Assembly: GCF_000620845.1 (NCBI RefSeq)
Contig: NZ_KK211189.1
Coordinates: 1,751,662 to 1,815,661, forward strand
Reading direction: 5' to 3'
Origin: Exiguobacterium marinum DSM 16307
GTDB lineage: Bacteria > Bacillota > Bacilli > Exiguobacteriales > Exiguobacteriaceae
Length of the DNA stretch: 64,000 nt
Positions 15,344 to 23,634 of this stretch are shown piece after piece. The notes beneath the pieces are model-generated. The model saw only the letters and a list, made by a program, of their open reading frames with translations, was not told where the DNA came from and ran no database searches. A program made the translations under genes and the position numbers. Positions within the stretch are counted from its first letter, which is position 1; every line of letters starts with the position of its first letter.

Positions 15344-16255
15344 TTGAGAATGAGTACTTTGAACCAGAAAGATGTGACTTCAGTCGACGTGCTTCGGTCC
15401 ATCGAGACGAACATGGCAATGATCCGATTCGATCGCCAACGCCGTGTTGTCGATGTGAATGATACGTTCGCGAAAGCGATGAAGTACAAACGAGAAGAGA
15501 TGATCGGGATGCAGCATCATCTCTTCTGTCCTTCATCTTTTGTGAATAGCCCGGACTATCCTGAATTTTGGGAGAAATTATGGAACGGATTCAGTTTCTC
15601 GGATAAGGTGGAGCGCGAGAATGCGAAAGGGGAGACGATTTGGCTCGAGGCAACATATATGCCGATCCTTGATGGGGACGAGGTCATTGGTGTCGTCAAA
15701 ATTGCATCAGATATCACCAAACGTCAACAGGTGATTGAAGAGTATGCGTATCGTTTCAAATCGATGACCGATGTGCTCGATGATCGGGCGAAGACGGGGT
15801 TGAACGATACGAGCGAATTGAATGAAACGATTGAAAAGCTTGCGAAAGATGCTGTTGACAATCTCAACGCCCTGCAAAATTTAAGACGTCAAGCAGATGA
15901 CATCGCCAAGATTGCATTGTCTATAAAAGAGATTGCGGCTCAAACGAATCTATTATCCCTCAATGCCGCCATCGAGGCAGCACGGGCCGGTGAGCATGGT
16001 CTCGGGTTCAATGTCGTGGCAACGGAGGTGCGGAATCTTTCCCGTATGGTCGAACGTGCCGTCGTAGATGTCAATTCGAATACGGAAGGGATGAACCTTG
16101 AACTTCAAAAGATTGTAGAAGGTGTCACTGCGTCTAATCGAGAAATTCAATCGAGTGCCAAAACAATGGAACAGACGATGGAGCGCTTCCAGTCGTTCGA
16201 ACAGGCCGCTGCCGAGTTACATGATACGGCCGACACGTTCACTTCCAATCTGTAA
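15344..16255 (+). CDS. Soluble PAS-domain methyl-accepting chemotaxis protein
   Basis: 303 residues without membrane segments. Residues ~25-130 form a PAS fold (MIRFDRQRRVVDVNDTFAKA, GVVKIASDITKRQ) like Aer/BdlA sensors; the rest is a short MCP signalling coiled coil whose hairpin tip reads IAAQTNLLSLNAAIEAARAG EHGLGF (written here in two parts). It should signal to CheA/CheW from the cytosol in response to a cue sensed by PAS, perhaps redox or a small ligand. TTG 15344 has the better spacing to AAAGG; an ATG at 15350 is possible. Single gene. Confidence 0.86.
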   Translation: MRMSTLNQKDVTSVDVLRSIETNMAMIRFDRQRRVVDVNDTFAKAMKYKREEMIGMQHHLFCPSSFVNSPDYPEFWEKLWNGFSFSDKVERENAKGETIWLEATYMPILDGDEVIGVVKIASDITKRQQVIEEYAYRFKSMTDVLDDRAKTGLNDTSELNETIEKLAKDAVDNLNALQNLRRQADDIAKIALSIKEIAAQTNLLSLNAAIEAARAGEHGLGFNVVATEVRNLSRMVERAVVDVNSNTEGMNLELQKIVEGVTASNREIQSSAKTMEQTMERFQSFEQAAAELHDTADTFTSNL

Positions 16256-16294
16256 ACCGATTGACCCTAGGACGGGTCGGTCGGCTTTTTTAGT
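16256..16294. terminator. Terminator shared by chemoreceptor and metalloprotease genes
   Basis: ACCGATTGACCC paired with GGGTCGGTCGGCT, then six T on the plus strand; the stem overlaps the last codons of the convergent minus-strand gene. Confidence 0.7.
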
Positions 16295-16929
16295 TGTAAC
16301 GTATGTCCGTATTGTTTCAACCATTCTTTCGCACCATCCATTTCTGGATAAACGGTACGCAACGTCTTCCAAAATGAAGCGGAGTGGTCGAAGTGCACGA
16401 GATGTGTCCACTCATGTGCGATGACGTAGTCCATAATCTCTATCGGCGCCAACATGAGTCGGACGTTGATGGAGATGGTCCCGTTCGAGCTACAAGATCC
16501 CCAACGTGTCTTTTGATGGGCAATTCGTACGTTCGTTGCTCGGACATCTAGACGTTCTTCATATAATGGTGCCCGTTCACTCACATAATGTAAGGCGCGT
16601 TCGCGTAACCATGTCTCATACTTCTGCCAGAGCGTAGTTTCGTCCCATGCGTTCGGCACCAAAAATGAAGTACCGTCATGTCTGATTGTCTTCTTATCAT
16701 CTTTTCTAGTCGGATAGACCTTCCCATGGAGGATGAGTCCTTCATCGAGAACGGACGTTTGTTTCGGGAGATTTTGCAATGTATCACGAATCCATGAATC
16801 ATGCTCTTCTAATATGTGGTCGACGAGATGTTTCGGCAAACGTTCCGGGATGCGGAGCTCGATACCGTCCGGAGTGACGTGAAATGCGGCTCTTTTCCTT
16901 CGTTTGTTTCGAATGATGTTGACGTGCAT
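16267..16929 (-). CDS. YgjP/SprT-like M48-type zinc metallopeptidase
   Basis: 220 residues. The zinc site is plain: AHEWTHLVHFDHSASFW (HExxH plus third His of HxxxFW), preceded by KTRWGSCSSNGTISIN, both signatures of the YgjP (DUF45) family. The N-terminal region is a small basic beta domain. Enzymatic substrate unknown. The start is ATG 16929 with AAAGGAGA six bases upstream; the frame runs further but without a ribosome site. Confidence 0.85.
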   Translation of the reverse strand: MHVNIIRNKRRKRAAFHVTPDGIELRIPERLPKHLVDHILEEHDSWIRDTLQNLPKQTSVLDEGLILHGKVYPTRKDDKKTIRHDGTSFLVPNAWDETTLWQKYETWLRERALHYVSERAPLYEERLDVRATNVRIAHQKTRWGSCSSNGTISINVRLMLAPIEIMDYVIAHEWTHLVHFDHSASFWKTLRTVYPEMDGAKEWLKQYGHTLQLKKPTDPS

Positions 16930-17043
16930 AGGCGATCTCCTTTCATTTCTCGATTGAGTATAACGAAGTCGATGACAATCCGCCATGCTTTTTTACTACG
17001 TAGTCGAATCAACTTTGATACAGTAAGAGAAGGAGGGATGAAC

Positions 17044-18216
17044 ATGAAATCGATTTTACAACAACAACTCGTACGTAAAGGCACAAATTCAGTGAAGTGG
17101 GATGGCTTAGAGCGATGGTTCCATCTGTCGGAAGATGTCTTGCCATTATGGGTAGCGGATATCGATATCCGTACTGCACCATCTATTTCAGAGGCGCTTG
17201 CTTCAACAGCTGCACAAGGAGAATTTGGTTACACTTTATTCGCGAGAGAGGCACAAGAAGCCGTCCGCTCTTGGTATGATCGTCGCCACGATTTGAATGT
17301 TGACCCGAAACACATCATGTTTTCAAGCGGGGTCGTTCCGGCGTTGACGCACATCGTCGAGGCGTTGACAGAAGTGGGGGATGGGGTCGTCATCCAGTCA
17401 CCTGTCTATCCACCGTTCCATGAGCTAGTCGTCGGTTCGAAACGTCAAGTGTTCGATGCGCCTTTGACAGAGAAAAACGGGCGTTACGAGATGGATTTTT
17501 TCGCACTCGAGGAGGCGATGAAACAAGCGTCTCTATTCTTGCTTTGTTCTCCGCATAATCCGGTCGGACGTGTTTGGACAAAAGCAGAATTGACGAAAGT
17601 GGTAGAACTGGCGAATCAGTACGATGTCATCGTCGTTGCGGATGAGATTCATGCTGATTTGACATTTCCATCTCACAAACATACTGCCATCGGCTCGCTC
17701 GACCCACGTGTCATCACGGTGAGTGCACCATCGAAAGCATTCAATATTGCCGGGCTCTTCGCATCCTATATCATCTGTACAGTCGATGATTGGCGTAAAC
17801 AGATCATCAAAGTACAAAACAAACATCATGTCCTACCTACACCGTTTGCGAACACAGCTATTATCGCGGCGTATACTGATAGACGTGCGGAACGCTGGCT
17901 CGATCAGTTACGGGAAGAGCTCGAGCAACAAATGAATGAGATGATTGATTCGATTGAAACGAATCTACCAATGCTCCATACAACACGTCCCGAGGCGAGT
18001 TATTTACTTTGGATCGACTTTTCGGAGCTCCCGATGACCGCAGAAGAGCGAAAGTCTTGGCTCCACGGAGATGTCCGCGTTTTCTTGTCACCAGGCGGTC
18101 CGTTCGGTCCTCACGGAGAAATGTTCGAGCGTATGAATATTGGTACACGTCGTGAACTTTTAGATGAAGCGATTGCACGGCTACATGTACAAATGAAACG
18201 AAAAGCGTTTGTCTAA
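17044..18216 (+). CDS. MalY/PatB family PLP-dependent aminotransferase (cystathionine beta-lyase type)
   Basis: 390 residues of fold-type I PLP enzyme. Landmarks: LPLWVADIDIRTAP near residue 35, FSSGVVPALTHIVEAL, LLCSPHNPVGRVWTKAEL, VADEIHADLTFP (Asp that contacts the pyridine N) and SAPSKAFNIAGLFASY with the Schiff-base Lys. PatB-type enzymes release homocysteine or thiols from cystathionine and Cys conjugates. The ATG at 17044 lies seven bases from GGAGG; another ATG six bases earlier touches the site. Divergent from the metalloprotease gene. Confidence 0.9.
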   Translation: MKSILQQQLVRKGTNSVKWDGLERWFHLSEDVLPLWVADIDIRTAPSISEALASTAAQGEFGYTLFAREAQEAVRSWYDRRHDLNVDPKHIMFSSGVVPALTHIVEALTEVGDGVVIQSPVYPPFHELVVGSKRQVFDAPLTEKNGRYEMDFFALEEAMKQASLFLLCSPHNPVGRVWTKAELTKVVELANQYDVIVVADEIHADLTFPSHKHTAIGSLDPRVITVSAPSKAFNIAGLFASYIICTVDDWRKQIIKVQNKHHVLPTPFANTAIIAAYTDRRAERWLDQLREELEQQMNEMIDSIETNLPMLHTTRPEASYLLWIDFSELPMTAEERKSWLHGDVRVFLSPGGPFGPHGEMFERMNIGTRRELLDEAIARLHVQMKRKAFV

Positions 18217-18271
18217 AACGAGAATCGGGAAAAATTCACAATGAGATGATGAGAGAAAGTGAGTGGATAGC

Positions 18272-19483
18272 ATGGAGAAAATCAATTGGAAGAAAAAGAT
18301 GGAAGAGCAGTTAAGGCGTAGTGGATTCACCTTGGAAGTCGAAAATATGTCCAATATCCGCTTAACTGAGATTCATGCGAGTTCTTCTCCCCTAATCTCC
18401 TATCCCCTACGCATTCGTCTATATGAACGGATGGGATGGCTCATGTGTACGGTTGACTCGCCAACGCTTGACCGGAATGTAGATCACCCACTTTTCGAGC
18501 GGATGGTAACTGCCGTTTTCGAACGGATTGTCCGACATTTATATAACGGGTATGGGTTTCATGTATTGACATTCATCGGTGATACAGGAAATTACATCGC
18601 GCCGAAAGATTCAGAGACGGGAGAAGTCGTCCGACTCGTCGCTCACCTTTGGAATGACCGCTCGTATATTCATCTCGACACGTTCGAGGAGTATCCGGCC
18701 TTATACGTGACCCCGCCATGGGCCCATCAGGCATACGCAATCGAAAGCACAGATGATGAATGGGTCATCTATTCAGGAAGAAGCGGACGACCATCAACCG
18801 ATTATCGAGCGAATGGTGTCGAATTGAAACCGCATCGTTTGGCGGACGGGGAACTGTTCTTCCCAGTCGACCGGATTTCAAAAGACAAAGGGACACTTGC
18901 CCTTGCCGAGTGGCTACGGCTAGAACGGAGAGAAGTCGAGGACTTTATGATGTCGTTCATGCAGACGATTCAAAAGTTTGACCCGTCATTCGGATTCGCG
19001 TGGGGCGGGACAGAAACGTTTTTTCATGGGGTACCAGTGGAGCCTTATGCGCAAGTACTCAGACTCGAGAATCGCAAACGCCGCTATCGCGTCATGAATA
19101 ATACGGAGAAACGGTTGTTCGCCGTATCGGACGACGCGAACGAATGTCTGAAAGAAGTGAGTCAGACATTAAGGACGATCACGCTACCAGAACGACGTGT
19201 GTCAGCACTTGGACAACTTGTCATGGGAATTTGGCAGCAGTTCGAGCCTGATGAAGAAACCTATATTCAAGAAGTTGCTTATCGAGATATCTCTAAATTT
19301 CAGATGGAAGAGAAAATTGGTCATGCTCTTGCGAATCAACAACCGATTCGCTGGATCGACAAGAATCATCCACATCAACACGTGATTGAATATGCTCATC
19401 TACGGATTACGTTTCCGAATCGACCACCAGGTCTTGTTACTGTCGAACCTGCTGACTCTGGTTATGAGAGAGGTGCCTTATGA
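18272..19483 (+). CDS. Hypothetical protein, 403 aa
   Basis: Soluble, charged and aromatic-rich protein without signal peptide or transmembrane helix. Visible stretches such as HPLFERMVTAVFERIVRHLYNGYGFHV and WLRLERREVEDFMMSFMQTIQKF suggest mixed alpha/beta folding. I do not recognise the family. It is translationally coupled (ATGA) to the next unknown gene, so the two products probably act together. ATG 18272 preferred; GTG 18263 is in frame upstream, and neither has a strong ribosome site. Confidence 0.65.
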   Translation: MEKINWKKKMEEQLRRSGFTLEVENMSNIRLTEIHASSSPLISYPLRIRLYERMGWLMCTVDSPTLDRNVDHPLFERMVTAVFERIVRHLYNGYGFHVLTFIGDTGNYIAPKDSETGEVVRLVAHLWNDRSYIHLDTFEEYPALYVTPPWAHQAYAIESTDDEWVIYSGRSGRPSTDYRANGVELKPHRLADGELFFPVDRISKDKGTLALAEWLRLERREVEDFMMSFMQTIQKFDPSFGFAWGGTETFFHGVPVEPYAQVLRLENRKRRYRVMNNTEKRLFAVSDDANECLKEVSQTLRTITLPERRVSALGQLVMGIWQQFEPDEETYIQEVAYRDISKFQMEEKIGHALANQQPIRWIDKNHPHQHVIEYAHLRITFPNRPPGLVTVEPADSGYERGAL

Positions 19484-20625
19484 GAATCGTTGACGCACGG
19501 GCCATGCCTATCGACCACGAAGATGTAATAGCGGTCACGTCATCTTCTGTCTACTATCGAGAAAAAGTAGGTCGCACGACTTTTTCTCTTTATCGTTTTG
19601 ATGAAGAGAACGCTGCGGTTACACAGTTAAATCGTCATCCGTATGAAGACTACGGCTATGCAAAACTCTTCGTGGATAGGGACATCGTGTATTTTTTGAA
19701 TGAGATACCCGATGGGCAAGGTGTGATCAGGACAGAGTTGATTGCGTTTTCTTATGAGGAGGGGACCGAGGAAGTCCTAACAATGTTTGAAAAACGAGGA
19801 AATAGTACGTTGTTTTGGGTACTTGATAACCGTTACTTCCTCTTTTTGACGGCGTTTGAATCGTCTGAATCTGATGAGGCGTGGTTATACGATCGAGTGA
19901 CGGGTCAACGTGAACGCATTCGGGATGAACGACTCGTCGGCAAAACAGAACGTTTTCGTGAGTTGTACTTGTTCACTACTAATTTTAATGGTGTGCCATA
20001 TATTGTGTGTAACGCGAGACTTGATGAATTTGACTATTATGACGCGCTCGATAACGGACGAATCTCTCCAGATGATCCGATTGATCACTCCGAGGCACTT
20101 CTCATATGCACGCTAGACGAAGCGGTCGAGGCTATCTGGGACCAACAAGATGAATTGCCTTTTGATGATATTCTTCGCTTACATGGAGAAGGGGATACAG
20201 TTCAATATCTTGGGGATAACGATGGTATCCTTCGATTTTCCGCATTTGTCGATGCATTGAACGAGGAAGTCATTTATGACTTGACGGCACCAGATGTGTT
20301 ACACGAAGTGTCAGTCGTCGATTGGGGCGCCTATGAACCGCTCGACTTCACATATGACGACATCGGTTCAACGATTTTTATAAAAGTTGATGAAAGTGAT
20401 ATGCATACAGAGGTCATTGATATCACCACAGGGGCACGCTATATCGATGTGAACCCTTTTGAACGTGTCATCAGTCAACGCTATCTCGTCCATGAGTATA
20501 CAGATGGACTCACAAGCGGGGTCATCCTCTTTGATTTGGAATTAGAAGAGCGTTTTGCATACGAAAATGCTTACTTTATGGTCATTGATGATACGATTTT
20601 AATTTTGTCAATGTCTAACATTTAA
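19480..20625 (+). CDS. Hypothetical protein, 381 aa, possible beta-propeller
   Basis: Acidic protein with repeating short beta-strand units (for example YYREKVGRTTFSLYRFDEE, ETLFWVLDNRYFLFLT-like and AWLYDRVTGQRERI blocks) spaced about 45-50 residues, which resembles a WD/Kelch-like propeller, though no defined motif is clear. No export signal. Its ATG overlaps the stop of the preceding gene. Function unknown. Confidence 0.63.
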   Translation: MRIVDARAMPIDHEDVIAVTSSSVYYREKVGRTTFSLYRFDEENAAVTQLNRHPYEDYGYAKLFVDRDIVYFLNEIPDGQGVIRTELIAFSYEEGTEEVLTMFEKRGNSTLFWVLDNRYFLFLTAFESSESDEAWLYDRVTGQRERIRDERLVGKTERFRELYLFTTNFNGVPYIVCNARLDEFDYYDALDNGRISPDDPIDHSEALLICTLDEAVEAIWDQQDELPFDDILRLHGEGDTVQYLGDNDGILRFSAFVDALNEEVIYDLTAPDVLHEVSVVDWGAYEPLDFTYDDIGSTIFIKVDESDMHTEVIDITTGARYIDVNPFERVISQRYLVHEYTDGLTSGVILFDLELEERFAYENAYFMVIDDTILILSMSNI

Positions 20626-20664
20626 ATATAAACACCACCTATAAATTAGGTGGTGTTTATATTT
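20624..20664 (+). terminator. Terminator after the unknown gene pair
   Basis: AATATAAACACCACCTA and its complement around TAAAT; it stands directly next to the first dif-like site. Confidence 0.85.
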
Positions 20665-20670
20665 GGATAT

Positions 20671-20701
20671 ATAGTTAACATAACATATTATTGTAAACCT
20701 G
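20671..20701 (-). repeat. dif-like recombination site A (overlaps 3' end of the recombinase gene)
   Basis: On the minus strand AGGTTTACAAT, a six-base centre, then TTATGTTAACT: two inverted 11-base arms as in Xer sites. It agrees at 26 of 31 positions with site B at 22957-22987, in opposite orientation. The first arm contains the last codons and stop of the recombinase. Confidence 0.62.
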
Positions 20702-21701
20702 ATACCGCGTGTTTTTTGCGTTCGTCACCGATATGGGCATAAACTTGGGTCGTTGCTACCGATTCATGTCCGAGAAGTTGTTGAATCGTCAACACGTCAA
20801 TCCCACTCATTGCAAGTCTTGTCGCGAATGTATGTCGAAGTTTATGTGGTGTCACTTGTTTGTGGGTCAAAAAGGGAAGGTACGGCTTTAACCGATCGAT
20901 GTGGCCTTTCAGCACATGTTGAACCGTCCGCACAGCAATACGTCTCCCTTTATCATTTTGAAATACCGCTCCATCATTCGATACGTGTCTATACTCAGTA
21001 AGGAGGGGATGGAGTGGGCTGGCGATCGGGATGACACGTTCTTTATTCCCTTTTCCGATCACACGGATCGTTTCCGTCTCGAAGTTGATATCGGACCAAT
21101 TGAGTCCGACGAGCTCGGACACGCGCATCCCCGTCAGTCCGAGCAGTTGGATAATCAAAAAGTCGCGCGTACGATTCGTTTCATAATAACTCGCTTCGCG
21201 GTTCGTCATCCCGACGTTGCTTCGTACGAGCGTGGAGAAGTCGAGCCATTCCGACTCTGTCAAATAGACTGGATTCCGTTTGCCTCGTTTCGGACGTTCC
21301 ACAGCTTGGAATGGGTTCACTGCTGCCTGGTTTGTCTCAATCAAATAATTGAACAGGGATTGTAATGTCGATAGTTTTCTATTAATGACACTCGGTGCGT
21401 TCTCGAGGTCGAGGGCTAAATAGGTCGCATACGCTTCTGCCCCAGCATGGTCAATCTCGATGAATGCCGTTAAATCAATTGTTTCAGGGTCTAGTTCAGT
21501 CCCGCTTGCATGCTCGACCCACCGAAAGAAGTCCAATACGTCATAAACGTAGCGTTGTGCCGTTTGTTTCGAATAGTGTTTGGCTGCTAGATGGTGAAAA
21601 AAATATTGAATAAATGTAGGTAGTCGATGCAGACCATTCAACTCGAATCGTTTCGTAGTCGTAGGTGTCGATTGCTGTCCAAGTTGACGGAAAATACTCA
21701 T
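20688..21701 (-). CDS. Tyrosine recombinase, XerS/XerC-like
   Basis: 337 residues. Core-binding domain ~25-125, catalytic domain ~145-337 with Arg193 (GLTGMRVSEL), Lys217 (IGKGNKERVIP), His286/Arg289 (TPHKLRHTFATRL), His312 (LLGHESVATT) and nucleophile Tyr321 (QVYAHI). All catalytic residues are present. Longer than XerC/XerD (about 300) with an extended N-terminal part, which recalls the single-recombinase XerS type that resolves chromosome dimers alone. A dif-like site overlaps its stop codon and a matching site lies upstream. ATG after GGAGA; cotranscribed with the upstream diguanylate cyclase gene. Confidence 0.88.
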   Translation of the reverse strand: MSIFRQLGQQSTPTTTKRFELNGLHRLPTFIQYFFHHLAAKHYSKQTAQRYVYDVLDFFRWVEHASGTELDPETIDLTAFIEIDHAGAEAYATYLALDLENAPSVINRKLSTLQSLFNYLIETNQAAVNPFQAVERPKRGKRNPVYLTESEWLDFSTLVRSNVGMTNREASYYETNRTRDFLIIQLLGLTGMRVSELVGLNWSDINFETETIRVIGKGNKERVIPIASPLHPLLTEYRHVSNDGAVFQNDKGRRIAVRTVQHVLKGHIDRLKPYLPFLTHKQVTPHKLRHTFATRLAMSGIDVLTIQQLLGHESVATTQVYAHIGDERKKHAVSGLQ

Positions 21702-21716
21702 TGAAATCTCCTTTCT

Positions 21717-22762
21717 TCAGGTTGATCTGACTTGATTTTTACCGTTTTGCTTACCTTCTCGAAGATAATCATCTGCCTCTTTCACTATCTCTCTTCAATC
21801 GTATCAAAACCACTGCGAACCGCGAGTCCGAACGTCATCGTGACACGAAGTCGTTCGCCTGCGTAATCGAGATACGTTGTCTCGATTTGTCGTCTTAACC
21901 GTTCGATTGTCTCGTAAAAGTCGCCGGACGGGTCGGATAGGAAAATCAGGAACTCTTCTCCCCCCCAACGGACCGTAATCCCGTCGACATTGGATAGGGT
22001 CGAGGCAACCTGTTGAATGACACGATCTCCGCAGTCGTGACCATATGTTTCATTGAAGGATTTGAATCGGTCGATATCACCGAGCGCGAGCGCGTATGGT
22101 ACACCGTCCCGAGCGGTCTGCTCGATTGCTTCGGAGATTCGTTCATGACCGACTTTGCGATTCAATAGCCCGGTCAACCCATCGGTCGAGGCGAGGATTT
22201 GCAACCGCTCGTTCGACAGTTCGAGTTCATCCGTCACTGCCACGACAGCGGACTCGAAGATGAAGGAGAGCCCTGCAATCATCATAACGGTCGATAGGAT
22301 ACAAAAGAGTCCAAGCGCTTGTTCTACGTGTATCGGTAGGGTCTCGATGCCGTCAGATACATAGGTGAATAGAAGGCTATAAATCAGCATCGCGAGGGCC
22401 GTGGTTAAAATTCGTTGGCCCCTTGAGACGCTCGGCATGAAAAAGACACCGTAAGCCATCATGAGAATAAAGTAATGTATATTGATCTCCCATCCGAGGA
22501 TGACCGTCGAGATGATGGCGTTATAGATGACCTCGACGAAGAGCCCGGTGAAGAAAATACCATACCACCGTTTATGTACGAAATAAAACGAGATTGTATA
22601 ATAGGCGACGCTCAATCCGTTTGAAATGAAAAGTGAGTTTACTTCTAGTCGCCAAAATAAAATACAAAATAGGAAGTGGACCAACCAAGCGAGCACATTT
22701 CCGTAAAAAGCGATGCGCTCATTATACAGTGTTCCACGACTAACTTCATAAGCCGTCCTCAT
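21717..22762 (-). pseudogene. GGDEF diguanylate cyclase, frameshifted near the 3' end
   Basis: N-terminal ~185 residues hold six or so membrane helices; the GGDEF domain follows with TDGLTGLLNR, the metal Asp in LGDIDRFKSFNETYGHDCGD and active-site RWGGEEF. The open frame ends at TAG 21785 after DTIEER, missing the last part of the domain. Shifting by two bases restores the usual ending (EADDYLREGK...NGKNQV) down to a TGA at 21717, 15 bases before the recombinase start. The shift lies in the dinucleotide run GAAGAGAGATAG at about 21787-21797, as expected from gain of one AG. Product may still make cyclic-di-GMP poorly, be dead, or be switched by slippage. Confidence 0.82.
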
Positions 22763-22861
22763 CTTACACCTCCTACTGTTCAGTATATCGAAAGAAGAAT
22801 CATATTTGTATAAAAGTCATGAAAACACTATATAAATATTGCCTATAATCAGTATCTAATT

Positions 22862-22887
22862 TTGCGTGAAATAGATATTTCACGCAA
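22862..22887. promoter_or_regulatory. Perfect inverted repeat, possible operator
   Basis: TTGCGTGAAAT, AGAT, ATTTCACGCAA: 11-base arms without mismatch. No T-run follows on either strand, so it is not a normal terminator; an operator for the diguanylate cyclase operon is the better guess. Confidence 0.5.
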
Positions 22888-22956
22888 TGTTATTGATTTG
22901 TACTTTCGTTTGCTTATCGGTAAGTTAATCATTAAATCATTTTTATCGCAAAATAA

Positions 22957-22987
22957 AAGGTATACAATAATTTGTTATGTAAACCAT
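22957..22987 (+). repeat. dif-like recombination site B
   Basis: Plus strand AGGTATACAAT, six-base centre, TTATGTAAACC. Inverted partner of site A; the pair brackets the recombinase and the diguanylate cyclase with their like arms pointing inwards. Confidence 0.6.
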
Positions 22988-23103
22988 ATTGATTTGTCTT
23001 GAGATTGAAATGATGAACCATTATACCTTATGATGAAAATAAGACTTGAAACCGTTAGGAAGGTAACGTTACACTGTAAACGTAAACTAAAGGGGGATTT
23101 TGG

Positions 23104-23508
23104 ATGGATGATCAGCGTTTGAAACAACTTTTGTCTGAAGCGAAAACCATCGCGGTCGTCGGCGTGTCCGACAACCCAAACAAGACGGCCAACCAGATTG
23201 CGGAGTATTTACTCCGTGTCGGCTATACCGTTATCCCTGTCAACCCGATGCTCGAAAAATGGAACGGCCGCAAGGTGTATCCTTCCGTTGAGAGCATCCC
23301 GGGTAGAATTGATATCGTCGACGTGTTCCGTCGCAACGAATTTTTAGCAGGTGTCGCGGAAGATGCGGTACGACATGGAGATGTCGGGCTCGTCTTCAAT
23401 CAGCTCGGGCTCTCAAGTGCTGAGGCAGAGCAGATCGTACGCGATGCTGGACTCGATTATATCGAGAATCGTTGCCTGTACGTGGAGCATGCTCGTCTAC
23501 TCGGATAA
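23104..23508 (+). CDS. yneT: CoA-binding domain protein (YneT/YccU-like)
   Basis: 134 residues forming one CoA-binding Rossmann-type domain: IAVVGVSDNPNKTANQIAEYL, VGYTVIPVNP and YIENRCLYVEHARL. The precise function of these single-domain proteins is unknown. It lies directly before parE, as yneT does in Bacillus subtilis, which supports the identification. Good ribosome site (AAAGGGGG). Ends at its own terminator. Confidence 0.87.
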   Translation: MDDQRLKQLLSEAKTIAVVGVSDNPNKTANQIAEYLLRVGYTVIPVNPMLEKWNGRKVYPSVESIPGRIDIVDVFRRNEFLAGVAEDAVRHGDVGLVFNQLGLSSAEAEQIVRDAGLDYIENRCLYVEHARLLG

Positions 23509-23540
23509 GACCTACCTCCTTGGTAGGTCTCCTTTTTTTC
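23508..23540 (+). terminator. Terminator between CoA-binding gene and parE
   Basis: AGACCTACC and GGTAGGTCT around TCCTT, then CCTTTTTTT. Confidence 0.88.
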
Positions 23541-23634
23541 AGCAACAGCTGTCGAGGGAGGCTTGCCAGAATCGATGAACAGCTATACAATAGGAAAGAA
23601 AAACGAACGTGTGTTCGAAATTGAGGTGACTGCT

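Larger units (their letters stand above)
22763..23103. other. Intergenic region between diguanylate cyclase and CoA-binding gene
   Basis: 341 AT-rich bases holding the start signals of two divergent genes, a perfect 11-base inverted repeat (22862-22887) and dif-like site B (22957-22987). No ORF is convincing. A weak promoter for the diguanylate cyclase (TATGAT near 22790 on the minus strand) is possible. Confidence 0.6.

Noticed and set aside
15286-23079. Identical 14-mer ACGTTACACTGTAA upstream of the chemoreceptor (15286-15299) and of yneT (23066-23079)
   Set aside because: A match of this length between two places is expected by chance in 64 kb, and the genes are unrelated.
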